Below are positions 10,931 through 22,625 of a stretch of 64,000 nt of DNA, piece after piece. Source of the stretch: Isoetes taiwanensis (Eukaryota > Streptophyta > Lycopodiopsida > Isoetales > Isoetaceae); assembly GCA_021234155.1 (NCBI GenBank), contig JAJEKV010000251.1, positions 124,001-188,000 of the forward strand, in the 5' to 3' direction. The notes beneath the pieces were generated by a model, which did no database searches, was not told the DNA's origin, and saw nothing but the letters and a program-made list of their open reading frames with translations. How positions within the stretch are numbered: the stretch's first letter is position 1; the number at the start of each line of letters is the position of its first letter. The position numbers and the translations under genes are program-made.

Positions 10931-11252
10931 TTTGAGTAACTAAGTTTGTCACCTGGCCTAGGTCGCAAGGCCTCAGGAATTTGTTTGCCGCTGCCCCCGC
11001 GAGTGTTTCAACATTCAGGTGCAAGCTGAGGCTTCCAATCTTCCTGGCTATCTGTTTGGTCCTCCCTACAACTTGGCTTCATTGATAGTGGCCTTTTCGA
11101 GAGCTCTTACCTCCAATGATGGTCGATTGTGTTTGCTCGACCTCGCAGACTATTTGTTCAGTGCGCACTCTATGACAGCTTCAGAGATTAGCTTAAAACT
11201 TGCCGTACAAGGACAAAGGAGAGGTTTAGGCTATAAATTTGGGAATTTCTAA

Positions 11253-11670
11253 AGAATAGGGGTGCTTCCAAAGGTCTTAATGGCTACTTTTTTTAAGAAT
11301 CAATGTATAACTATGAGTTATTAATTAAGGTACTTTCTTTAATCACTCTTATTTCTCGAAATTTCTCTATTTCTTTTGGGCCAAATATTGGTCATTTCGT
11401 GCCATTTTCTTTCAAGCTTTCTTTTGAGCGATTTCTCGTTCAATTTTCACTTGAAAAATGTGGTTCATGAACAACTTGAGCTCAAATCACTAGAAGGTTT
11501 CTTTTGACTATATTATTTCTACCACCCAGACTATAATTTAATCTAATTATGACCCTGCTAATGGGAAAAAAAAATTCTCCCACTTTTCGCGGTTCAAGTC
11601 TAGAATTCTCATTCCATTCCTTAACTAGGCCAGTTAACTACCTATTCAGGATCATGGCCAGCCATCAGTT
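11253..11670. other. Leader-like stretch without a gene
   Basis: AT-rich; no coding pattern. If the minus-strand LTR to the right is real, this is its internal leader. Confidence 0.35.
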
Positions 11671-13200
11671 AACTCTGATACCGTTGTGATGCTCCCCACC
11701 AAATATATGATGCCTCATCGTACATCTCGTGGGAAATCCCCCATCCAGCCCTCCGGCCACATGGGCCCTCTGTCTATCCCGCGCCTAAGATATCCCTGGT
11801 GCAGGAAGGGGACACAAAGGTGTCTTGCGCGCCCTTCCCCTATGGGCTCCTATAATAATGGAAACATAACATAACGTTAGCACTAACGATAACAATACAT
11901 CCAACTACCACGAAGGGTAGCGCATCCGTACAACCGTAGATACATCAAAGATAATAACACACCGTCAAGCTCGTAAGGGAAGTTGACTGTCAGCTGGGCC
12001 TCAAGATAGAGCAGACCGAGATATAACAATGGTGGGGTTGGCTATAGACAATGTCTAGGGTTGACCACTCCATCCGCCCCTCCTATGCATACTTTGCAGA
12101 CGGGCTAAATCGGGCTCTGGCGTAACTATAACCTACTGGAGACGTAGTCTCATGGTATCACCCATCGGGACTACTCCGGGTTGCATCTCCCCGGTCCGAT
12201 GAGGTAGGAAGGGTTGCATCTCCCCTTTCAACGACTAGTGGCCCCATGGGTGGCTAGAGAATCATGGCAATACACGATTTGTACCCGAGTGAACTTTCCA
12301 AAACAAGAGCCAGGCCGACACCTGCAACTCTTGAGAGTCAAGGCAACACCATTGACCTAGGAAATATCAGGCCCATACCCGACCCACACGAAGTGACCGA
12401 CTATAGGCCTAGCCCGCTATGGGTCCCCAGTAGCCGCGCTCAGCAGGGACCTCACTCCGCGTTGCCATTAGCCTCATTGTATGGAACCGACCCGTAGCTG
12501 GGTGGGTTCCTATGCACAGGCCGCATCTAATAGGAACTAAGGGGTCTAAACTAGGAGCATCATCTAGATAATGGCCAATAAGTCTCTACCCCTCTTCCCA
12601 TTACACAAGAAGTGCAAACATAAGATCAACCATCATCATACATCAACATAACATGATAAATAATGAAGATAACATCTAATCCTACACACATGCATCTATC
12701 TACTTGTTAGGGTTCCTTGCTTAGAGTTCAAAATCTAGATTGGAGGTCCTAGGAAGGCTTTATGAGCAAGATAAGATACTAGCTCATCTGAAATCCTAGG
12801 TTCCAGGTGATCTACCTATGAAGCTACTTTGAATACCTGCTCTGGACGGACTCCCTCCAGCTCCTGGGGTCTCCATGACTTGCTCATAAGTTAGAGTGGT
12901 TCCTCCTCCCTCCGATGAGCGCACTACCTTGGAGCTATCAATCTGAGATGCGCCACAATGAACGGTATTCGAAACGAAGTTTCGAGCGAAGAACAGGTCT
13001 CAAGCCAAAAAATGGCCTAGGGTTAGGGTTAGGGCATTTATAGGTTAAGGTTCCATGTTACTGCCACGTGGCTCCAATGGGTGCTTCTATGTGGCAGGTG
13101 CCCAATAGGGTGAGGCCATGTAGAAATGGCCTTATGCCTAAGGTTGGCAAAGTTATATGAATAACTTAGTCATGCTCCCTTTTCCATCTATTATGGTGTA
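11671..13200 (-). mobile_element. Minus-strand LTR fragment with primer binding site
   Basis: Read on the minus strand, an end '...GCATCACA' is followed after two bases by GGTATCAGAG (11671-11682). That is a primer site for initiator tRNA-Met placed as it is after a 5' LTR. A TATAAAT box lies at 13036-13042 on the same strand, about 1.35 kb upstream, as expected for an LTR promoter. The outer end of the LTR is not resolved (somewhere beyond 13.1 kb) and no second LTR was found. The internal side would run left, toward the H3-like pseudogene. Confidence 0.5.
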
Positions 13201-14394
13201 CAAAGCTACTAAAGTAGACTTGTACGGTGTCGTGGCCCAAAAATATACATATTTATAGCATATATTTTAGGGGACGTCAAACGAATCCAGCTGCCTCTTG
13301 CTCTGCTGCCACAACCGAATCTGCATCTGCCTCCACATCTGTTATCAGCAAATAGGAATTGTACCGCTGTGCAATCTCTTTCATTGCTAGGGGTGTCCAT
13401 GGCATTTAAAAAAGCCTTATGTATTGGGTCAAAACCCTCTTGTATTTGGATCTTTAACATCTTTGGCTATAACAGAGTACAAGATAGGAGTAGGGATCTA
13501 ACTTCTTTGACATTTCAAAAGATATGAGCTGAACCTTTCCACATAATGGTTTATGCTTTCACTAGAGCGAATGCAAAAGATTTATAATGCATTAGCAAGC
13601 TCTTGGGACATAAAAAACTTCCCAAACCTTGCCAAACATTGCCAAGAATTTTTGCAGAAGAGCATCATACATGTTAGTTCCCATAATTGAACATCATCAC
13701 ACCATGCACTTACTTCATCTGCCCTCATTTTTTTTTTTTTTAATTCAGAAAACGATTAGGCTTTCTCGTAACCATAGTCTTGGTAGTATTTCTCAAAAGA
13801 GTTTTAGGAAGTGATTTGCGTCCATACTGATTAAAAAATAGGTGGTGGCACAGGTAAACTCAACTCAAATTGATCCACTTTGGGGTTTCTCTCAGGCCGA
13901 TGGAAAAAATGCGGATGTTGGCAGGAGCGGCTAGCACCGCCGGAACTCGAACTTCAACTCTTCCTTCTCCACAAAATTCTTCAGCATTCTGGAGCAGGGA
14001 GATAGTATTCATGTGGTTGGCTAGAGGGAGATAGCTCCTACTTATGAAAAAGCATGGACTATCATAGATTCTTCCCTGAAGAATTATTTACTTGCATTGC
14101 TTCATTTATTCCACAATCGGAGATTCAGTTAGTTGAGTACTGGCTTGAAAATTTTGTAGAAGATAGGAATGTATCAGCAGCTAATATTTTCCATGTCAAC
14201 TATTCTTGGATAGATAGAAAAGTAGTAGTTAGGGTGTATACTTAGTCGGTTGAATTGTGAACATGGCGGTTAAGGGAGGGATGCACCAAAATTCGGGGGA
14301 TAGAGGCTGGGATAGATAAGGTAACTATGACAGGTTTTGGGGCAGTGGATGTGGGATAGGAATTGGAGACAGTGGTACAAAGGGAAAATCTTGA
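13201..14394. other. No gene recognised
   Basis: Mixed unique-looking sequence with a T-run near 13730. Small open frames lack motifs. Confidence 0.4.
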
Positions 14395-14490
14395 GAAAGG
14401 GAAAGCGACAATCAGAAACACAAAATGTGGGGGTTATGAAAGGGAAAGCGACAGAGTCAGGAATATAAAATGTGGGGGTTATGAAAGGAG
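14395..14490 (+). repeat. Two tandem copies of a 43-45 bp unit
   Basis: 'GAAAGGGAAAGCGACA' to 'AAAATGTGGGGGTTAT' occurs at 14395-14437 and 14438-14482, and the beginning of a third copy follows. Confidence 0.8.
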
Positions 14491-15017
14491 ATGTGAAAGG
14501 TTTATTAGAATTGATTGGTACTCTGAGCGAAAGGGGGCAAAATCAGATTTTGCACATCACTAGTCATTTGGCTGCTCTTGAATAGGGGACGAGCATAACG
14601 GACTTGGTTCCTTTGGCAACTTTCTCACCTCCATATCTACAATGGTGAACACACAAAGTGCAAATGAAGTGGGGTGATTGCAGCGACAGCAAGGAGTTGT
14701 TAAACAAATCTGGGGTATGCCAATGGTGTGCAAGAAGTTGTGCGAAAGGAATTACAGACAATTCGCGAACCCGCCTGCATGGTTAAGTGCTTAAAAAAAA
14801 TTTGTTGTAAGAGAATAAGTTAAAGTTCTTGAAATCTCAAGAACTTATATCATGTATCTGACATAAAGGGATCAAATTGTAGTACATCAAAACAGAGCTT
14901 GAAAAAGTGGACCTTGGATATACATACAGAGCATCTATTGGATGGAGTTTCCTTTTTTTATGGTGGAATGTGGGAATAAATAAATTGCTGCCTTACTTCT
15001 AAAATAAGGCATAATGT

Positions 15018-16650
15018 CTAAAGCTAATACACAATTCTTCTTTCAAAAGTGGTATCCATCCTTTAAACCACAAACTTTACCGAATTATTCCATCCAGCAT
15101 AGACTTCCTTGCATGGATTAGACTCCATATACTGGAATGAGCAGTCTCTCCTGACTCTGTTGCAGCAAGCTGGGAACTTTATTGGATTTGAAATGGTACC
15201 AGATAAAGCTCGTCGAATATGGGTTCAAACTGACAATCTAAAACCCACCCTGGACTCAATAAATTACATCGATTACTTTGGTAATCCCAAAATCCTCAAA
15301 TTGTTCTTGCAAGGACTCCCTGCGCATGATTTGTGGGATAAGATTGCATGGATGCCAAGTTTATATGGGTAAGAGAAAGGGAAAAAACTTGCGTCTGAAA
15401 CCCAAAGCTCTGAAATAACCTAGCAGGGGGGATGCTTGGATTACTCCTGTGAAAAAGAGTAATCAAAGAAAAAACAATAATAGAGGACATACAAATAGGA
15501 GTGCTAAGAGCAGGGTCAGGAGACAAAAGGTTAGAGCAGGAAAAGAAAAACAACTAGCACAATAGGAAATTGAGAAGAGTAACGGGAGGAAAGAAAGAAC
15601 TAAATGGAAAAGGAAAGTCCAATTCATGGAAGACCTAACTAAGGTTAAGGCTTTGAATAATCCACACTTCAAAGAGAAGGAGGTTATGGATTCCAATGCC
15701 TTAATTCTGAGTCCAACATATGAACTGACAATCCAAGAATCTGATAATCCTCCAATCGATGCCTATTTGTACTCTGATGAATTTTTGGAAAAACGAGAAA
15801 TAGGAGATCCCAATTTTCTGGAAAGGTCTTCCCCAGCTGCTCAATCCCTCCTCCCAATTGTGGAACTGTTTATCGGAGGGACTAATGATGAATTCATGTT
15901 ACCAACAAATTTGGAGGTCGTTGAATCCCATAAGGCAGAACCTCAGATTAATCCTATGCTCAAGAACATCTTTGCTAAAAAAACTAAAATTATTGGTGGC
16001 ACAGAAGATAAGGATCAGCATGAATTTAGGGCCTTGGAGGTCTCCCATGTCCCCTTGACAAATGAAGCTAAGGATGAGGCCAAGTGTGAACCCCCCTCAC
16101 CAAGCAAAGAATCCTTTGCTATTGAGTTCAGAACTCCTGCAGCCCAAATAAGAGATCTACACAATTCTTCTACCAGACTATATGGGAAATCTTGTGAAGA
16201 AGGGGAAGGGGAGCCTGGAGAGGAAGAGGAAAAATGGGATACTTTCTTTACCCCTTTTCCAGAAAAAAAAATAAAAGGCAGAGGAAGGTCTATGTTCCTA
16301 ATGCACATGGGCCAATTACCCAGAGCAGCAAATCCAAATGAAGATAGTCACTTGAAATGTCAAAGACATCAAGAATCCTATTAAAAGGAAACGATCTCTA
16401 ATTGCACTTAAAAAATTGAAGGCAGATATCATCCTCATTCGGGAACATAGGCTCCCTCCTTTTGAAGCCTCTAATTTGGGGCGCTGGATCTTCCCTAGTG
16501 GTGGCTCTGTTTGGGCACTAGCTGATGGGACCAAAGGAGGAATATGCATTAAGCCCATTGACTCCTTTTGTCATCCCTCTGGGACATGGCAAATAACCTT
16601 TCTGGAAGTCAAATGTGAGAAATTGGGGATAATCAATGTCTATGCTTGAG
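15018..16650 (+). pseudogene. LINE (type B) remnant: DUF4283-like ORF1 then endonuclease start
   Basis: The first part reads 'NTQFFFQKWYPSFKP', 'YWNEQSLLTLL' and 'KARRIWVQTDNLKPT', and parallels the second copy at 17.9-18.7 kb residue by residue. This is the DUF4283 region of plant LINE ORF1. A long acidic linker follows. From about 16337 an apurinic-endonuclease-type domain starts: 'IVT(stop)NVKDIKNPIKRKRS', 'LKKLKADIILIREHRLPP'. The expected Trp of the T-W-N motif is a TGA stop. The catalytic-position Glu (in REHRL) is present. The domain ends at a TGA after 'IINVYA', and a different LINE follows. Dead copy. Confidence 0.75.
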
Positions 16651-16749
16651 ACACAATGGAAAGAAATGGCAGACTAGATCGTTGTACAACACAACGTCAA
16701 TAATTAGCTGTTGAGTGAACACTTCAACAATACATCCTCTTGGGAGCAG

Positions 16750-17560
16750 AAAGCATGGAAGAAATTGAATATGTCAAAAATGAGACAGGAGGATATGCAA
16801 CGCCATCTGGATGCCCTAGACACATTCTGCCAGGACACTGGCATGCATATCAGTTTGGCCAAGATTAAGGTGGTCCATATCTCATCTTCACCTCAACCAA
16901 GACCTCCCTTATTCATTACCAGGCGCAGAATATGGAGGTGACACCCAATTTGGGAGTGGAGTTTCCTTCTACAATGTACTGCGACACTTCCATCCGCTTG
17001 CGAGTGCCAGCCACTAAACACTGTATGCAATGCTAAACAACAGTTCATAGAGAAAAGTTGTGTGATTGGGCCCATCAGTCGCTATTTAAGGTCTTATGCA
17101 TCCCTCTATATAGACTCGAAGTCTGGAGCCCAGTGATATCCCTTGCTATCTAGAATGGTGTAGAAAGACTTCTTGGCACGGGCACTGGGAGTGATATTTG
17201 TAGTACCATATCAAATCCTGCTGCAAGGGACAGGTTTCTTGCCTCTTCCGCGGGCAACCCTTGATCACCACATCGTCTACTTTTAGAATGTGGACAATAT
17301 AAACGATGCTTGTCTCTACAACCTAGTTTACATCGCGGCAATGGGGCCACAATGCCTTAAGGCTTACTGGAAGGAATGAGAGTTCAGTGGCTAGCCAGAC
17401 GAAATGTGCAAAAGCACAGATGCATAAGGTGCAAACAGAGCCATAGCTTGAGGCAGCATCTTGACGCTTGCTTCCTCAGTAAGCTTTGGGATTCCAATGC
17501 CCTTGAACAAGTTAAGACAACATAATATAAAATCCCACACTAGAACGGGACCCACAATGC
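16750..17560 (+). pseudogene. LINE (type A) fragment, region after reverse transcriptase catalytic box
   Basis: It contains 'MQRHLDALDTFCQDTGMH', 'LGV..VVPYQILLQ.TGFLPL' and 'NINDACLYNLVYIAAMGPQ'. These phrases recur in the copies at 29.4-31.5, 42.3-43.9 and 52.1-53.9 kb. Several frame changes and stops are present. The 5' end is fused to the type B remnant within about 100 bp. Confidence 0.75.
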
Positions 17561-17689
17561 TACTTGCTACAACATGTCAAAAACAGGCGTAATGAAGGGG
17601 AAGCGACGAAGGGAGCGCCTAAGGTAAAGTCATGAATAGCTAGGGAAAAGGTGATGGGTCAATCTGGGGAAGGCCCAAACCCTGGCCAT

Positions 17690-19660
17690 GCAGGTATCGG
17701 TAGGACCAAGGGACAGGGTATCTAAAACTAAAATCAGTGATAACAATGATGGGATGGTAATGAATGGAAGGGAGGGGATAAGAGAGGACATTTGGTCACA
17801 GATAAAAGGACTATTTGGAAAACTGTCAAATCAATTGCAAGCTCAAATAATAGATATGGTACAAACATTAACAGAGAATGGTGGAAAGGGCTGTGGGGTT
17901 AAAAAACCTTTTTTTTTTTTTGCATGTGGGGATTGACTGATACCAATAATGGCGGAGGGTAGCATAACCAAAATGCAAACCATATCACCGGTTCAAGTGC
18001 AAAGTCACTTGGTTAATGAAGAACAAAGAGTGATCCTGAGAAGGCAAGAACGGAAGATTAAACACGAATTCAAAGGTATTCCTTCTCTACAATACTCCTT
18101 TGTGCCAGATAGAATTAAACAGTTACAATTAAAGGTAGTAATAGGATGTATCAGACATGAAGGGGTGAAACTCGGCTTGATTAAAACAGAATTGATGAAA
18201 CTTAACAAGAATATCGAGATTGTTGGATTACATTGGCTGCTGAAGCAAGGAACTATATATAAGGCAAATACCCAGTTCTACTTCCAGAAGTGGGATCCTA
18301 AATTTGACCCCCAGGATTTGGAAAAACTATTTCACCCAGCCTCGTGCTCTGTACAAGGGCTCAATCCAAATGTACTGGCATGAGGATATCTTCAAAGAAC
18401 TTTTCGTGAAGGTTGGTGACTAGATTGGGTGGAAAGTTGTCCCCGAGAGAGCCCCAAGAATTTGGATTCAACCAAAGATACTGGAACCCATCCCAAGTTC
18501 TATAGAATACAAAGATTTTTTCGGTGAAAACAAAACCCTTAAGTTGAGTTGGCAGGATCTCCCAATTTCTTGTAATATATGTGGCCCTCGACTGCATGGC
18601 AGAGGTATTTGCCAGGGGAAATGGATAAAAGATAAAAAGATGATATCTGAATTGGTTTGCCTGCCTCCTGTTCCAGAGCCATCAAAAGAAATCACAGAAA
18701 AACAGTAGAGAGCAGTAAAGAAAAATAAAAGGAATAAAAATAGAAGTGTTTACAAAAAAGCAAGAGCAAGAGATCTCAAAGAAGTGAAAATTGGAAAAAC
18801 AAGAATCTTTAAAAATGAGGAAAGAGTGGAGGAAAAAAGCTGAGCATAATAGACTTGCTCAGCAAATTAAGATCTTCATGTGTCCAAATGGCCGAAAATT
18901 AGAGGATTCTAATAGATCCATAAATCCAACTGGACTGTAACAGATAAAGGAAAAAGGATAGCACCGGAAAACAGTTTGGAGATCACACCTGCCCACGTAA
19001 TAAGGAGTAACACTAACAATATGTTAACCAACCTTTCCCCCTATTACTAAATATCTTGAACCTTCAGATTCAGAAATATCCAAGGGGGAAACTATACTGA
19101 TTAAAGGGGAAGGATCGAGGCCCCAGGTTACCCCCTTGCTACTAGTTTTCCAGAAAGAAAGAAAGAATTATGTTCTGAGATGGGTGATATTCTCTTGGAG
19201 ATTATGGAAAAAGATGAGGAGATGCAAAGAAAAAGAATTGGTCGAAATGGTCTAAGAGACCCCTCTGGACTCCCAAATGAAAAGGAAGGAAATTACAAAT
19301 TCTTTACAAGGTGACCAATGGAATCCCTGACCGTCAATTTTCAGAAGGAGGAACTCAGGAATTGAATATTTCATTCATAGATACACAAGAGGAGACCAAT
19401 GACCTTCTAAATCTCTCAGAGAGCCAAGGTATGGTCATAAATAAGGCACAAAACCTTCTGAATCCAGATGGTCTGGAACTGGATGCCCAATCCAATGTTC
19501 CATTAAGCCCAAATGATCAAATGAATATGGATACCAATGACTTTATAAGTCTCCTAGGGAGCCAGGGTATGGTAGTAAATATGGCACAGGATCTTCTAAG
19601 TCCTTCTGGCCAATATTCCAATAAGCCCAGAGGGCCAAGAGATGCCAGTTTCTTTTGAAC
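17690..19660 (+). pseudogene. Second LINE (type B) ORF1 copy with zinc knuckle
   Basis: Readable pieces in order are an N-terminal segment (17688-17936), a 144-codon frame (17949-18383) containing 'FYFQKWDPKFDPQDLEK', then 'RAPRIWIQPKILEPIPSSIE'. A CCHC knuckle follows, C-x2-C-x4-H-x4-C, at about 18571-18612. This is the DUF4283 plus zf-CCHC layout of plant LINE ORF1 proteins, which bind element RNA. The C-terminal part (19311-19658) holds a two-fold repeat: 'TNDLLNLSESQGMVINKAQ' and, about 55 residues later, 'TNDFISLLGSQGMVVNMAQ'. Multiple shifts; no reverse transcriptase follows. Confidence 0.7.
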
Positions 19661-19719
19661 AACCAAAACTCAGCTAGTCCAAAGGCAAATAAAGGTCCTC
19701 GGGTTGCTGCCACAGAAAT

Positions 19720-19870
19720 TAATGTACGATAAGGAACTTTTGGCAATTATGGATTCTTGAAAGAGTGATAATATTTTCTAGAGGGATCCCCGCATAAACT
19801 CATAGCTTATACTGATCATCAAAAGTTGGGAGAACTTTCAGTCTATTTTTAATTGTTGATAGGTCTGGTA
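19720..19870 (+). pseudogene. Ty3/gypsy RNase H remnant
   Basis: 'YDKELLAIMDS' is followed, in another frame, by 'YFLEGSPHKLIAYTDHQKLG'. These match the gypsy RNase H motifs YDKELLAIV..., YLEGS... and YTDHKNL. One frame change and stops; only about 45 residues survive. Confidence 0.75.
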
Positions 19871-20016
19871 ACATGCTTGAATTTTATCTTGCAGCAATTT
19901 TATGATCAAATTTGGACTCCTTAAGAAAAAATTGATGCTTTATCCTATAGCTCATATTTGAGCCTAAACCAAGTGATCTAGCATTTGACCAACAACCACA
20001 GGTTATTATGGGTCCT

Positions 20017-20790
20017 GATCATTTCTAACTTCTAGAAGTCACTTTGTCCGAGGCACCACATGATGCAACTTTAATGGAGTCTATATTCAAGGATTTCTTC
20101 AGTCAGACCCGATAGTTTAAAACGTATTTTCTCCCTTCGTAAGATATCGAACGTGTCAAAACCATATAGTGGAGTAGATGCTAAGGGTTTTTACTAGACT
20201 CTATTCAGGTTTATATTTTTTCGACTATATTCAGACATCAATGCTTGATTTTTGTGCCACACTATAGTGGACTTGCTCTTAGAGTCGACGCACTTGTCTA
20301 TTAAAATACCTATTCCACTAAAGATCATTTTTTAGCCTCCAAACCCATTAAATTGAAGATAAAAGGCCCTTTCAATATCCCCTTATTAATCATATACTTG
20401 AGCATTGCTCAAGTACATGATCATTTCTAATTTCTAAAATTCACTCTGTCTGAGGCAATACATGATGCAACTTTGATGGAGTCTATATTCACGGATTTCT
20501 TCAGTCAGACCCAATAGTTTAAGATGTGTTTTCTCCCTTGATAAGATATCGAACGTGTCAAAATCATATAATGGAGTAGATGCTAAGTGTTTTTACTAGC
20601 CTTTCTTCAGGTTTATATTTTTTCGACTATATTTGGATATCAACACTCAGCTTTTACGCCACATTATAGTAGACTTGATCTTAGGGTCGACGCACTTGTC
20701 AATTAAAATGCCTAGTCCACTAAAGATAATCTTCGAGCCTTAAGAACTCATTAGGGCCCCTCCGATATCCCCTTATTAATTATATACTTG
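20017..20790 (+). repeat. Tandem duplication, unit about 390 bp
   Basis: Two diverged copies (about 20017-20408 and 20418-20790) both run from 'GATCATTTCTAA' through 'TCTATATTCA.GGATTTCTTC' and 'GATATCGAACGTGTCAAAA' to 'CCCCTTATTAAT'. The first copy follows the gypsy RNase H remnant and may be decayed gypsy sequence. Confidence 0.85.
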
Positions 20791-21012
20791 GGCAAGCAAC
20801 GCGCAATTTCTTCACACCAAAAGAAGGCATGCCTTCTTTCCAAAGACCCAAATTTGACCACGCTTTCTTTCTCGTCGTCCCAATCTTTCTATCAGATTAC
20901 AAAAATTTGATGCTCAATCTTTTCAAGTATTTTTCTTCCAGTAGTCCTCCAGGTTATGGACGCTAGCATTAAACATATCAGTTCTTCAAATATTAGAGAA
21001 CTGACATGAATT

Positions 21013-21115
21013 GAATTTTATCGTCCACGGAGGCCAAAAGGCCTCTTGGACTTGGTATTATAGAACAATACACCTATTACTATCAGGATTAAAAAAATCC
21101 CCGCCCTTAATAGTA
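21013..21115 (-). repeat. LINE/SINE 3' tail module
   Basis: On the minus strand it ends '...GGACGATAAAA', preceded by a GGCC-rich block and a 'GGGGATTTTTTTAATCC' segment. The same order is found at 43760-43890, 36085-36135 (part), 28284-28400 and 40430-40500 (part). It marks the 3' end of a retroposed element; the body is not recognisable. Confidence 0.6.
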
Positions 21116-22620
21116 ATAAATTACTGCCAATAGCATAATTAATCAAACCTTACAGTATAGAGGTCGGATCTCAAGCCTACAGGCCCTATTTGTGAAAGAG
21201 TGCCCTATTAGTATTCCAAAATACCCAAAAAAAAAAAAGGTGTCTTATATCCACATGTTAACTACCCAATTCTCACTCTTTGTTTATTCCTTATTTTATA
21301 TTAAATTGAAGACTGGTTATTTGTCAATTTAACAAAAAGTCTCCTATATAAATATGTCCGAAATATTTAATCACTTTTGTATGTTTATAATTCTCAAGTT
21401 TAAATAACTAGTAACTTTTTTGAAAACTGCCTAACTCACACCTCAAGAAGCTTCAACAAGTTTTAAATGAGGGAATCTTCAGATTGACCACTACAATGAT
21501 CCGTTAATTGTATTATCTATCGTTGGTCTTTGCCCGTCAGCGTGTGAAGATAAACCTTCATCCGCTAAACCTGCATGGTAGCAAGACGAAATATTTATCA
21601 AAATAACTGTCAGGCTTGAAAACTTGCAGGTTCATTCGGTGGAATAATATCAGACTTTCAGAACTACGACCATGGTCAGAAATGCTTTAATCCTGCAGTA
21701 CTCATGTGAAATATGCACATTGCCTGTTCAACTCTTCACACTTGCTATAACATATTAATCATGGCATTTGCAACATTTATAACATCACTCGACCCTTTAA
21801 CCATGATGTCTGCATGCTCTTGTTGCAGAAAAGGCATGGCAGCACATGGAGAGAATGTATAACATGTGTAACTTCATTTGGCATGATAACTTCAAAGCAC
21901 ATTTCATGAAATAACTATACGGCTTCTGAACGTGAATTGTTCAAGATCCAAATGCATTAAAGGCAAAACTCAGGCCTTCAGAATCAGATCTGCAAGAACT
22001 ACATAACCTTAGATTTGCCTTGATGACCTTTTTCAAAATTTCAGAGCCATCTAAACCAACCTTAATAATCAATTAAAAGATCATGCCTCTGCGCCAGAAT
22101 ATAAATGAAGATGAACTGTCTAGCTTCCATCGGAGAGACGGAAAAAAGATGGAGCACTTTTCACCTTAATGTTTTTCTTACAAAAAACCCAATGCCCATT
22201 ATGGTAAGTTAAACTGATAGTTACTAGCTTGCTTGATGCACCCCTTTTTTGCTTTTAAAAGCTCTGTACATTCAAGCATTGTCTGACTGCTCATATGTAC
22301 CAACACCCACCATCACTAAAAAATTAGAATTCAGTTCCCGAGAGAGGCCAATTCATATTTTATTAGACCTGCTTCAGTCAAACATTTCAATGTTATTAAA
22401 AATATCTGGCTGAACAATTTGCACTTAAATGACCTAAAAATTTCGATAGACCTATGAAGATGCATAAACAGACGTATCCTTTGAAATGAAGATACATAAA
22501 CAAACATCTTAAGTCTCTTTTTGCTATTTGCTAATAATGATGATGCCATCAATGCCGATATGTGCATTTCTACTAAGCTATGCATATATTAAGACCTGCA
22601 ATGGCTCTGCATCAAATTAA
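21116..22620. other. Intergenic, downstream of the zinc finger gene
   Basis: AT-rich unique sequence including an A-run at about 21229. It could contain the 3' untranslated region of the minus-strand gene; no clear polyadenylation signal was picked. Confidence 0.4.
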
Positions 22621-22625
22621 CTTCA

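Noticed and set aside
10309-10943. Leu/Pro/Cys-rich plus-strand frames that look like membrane proteins
   Set aside because: They are the antisense of the acidic Gln/Glu/Lys-rich minus-strand stretch.
11019-11252. 77-codon plus-strand frame as a gene
   Set aside because: No motif and no splice or start support; it lies in the presumed internal region of a minus-strand element.
13020-13037. GGGTTAGGGTTAGGG as an internal telomere array
   Set aside because: Only two to three units, inside a presumed LTR leader; far too short.
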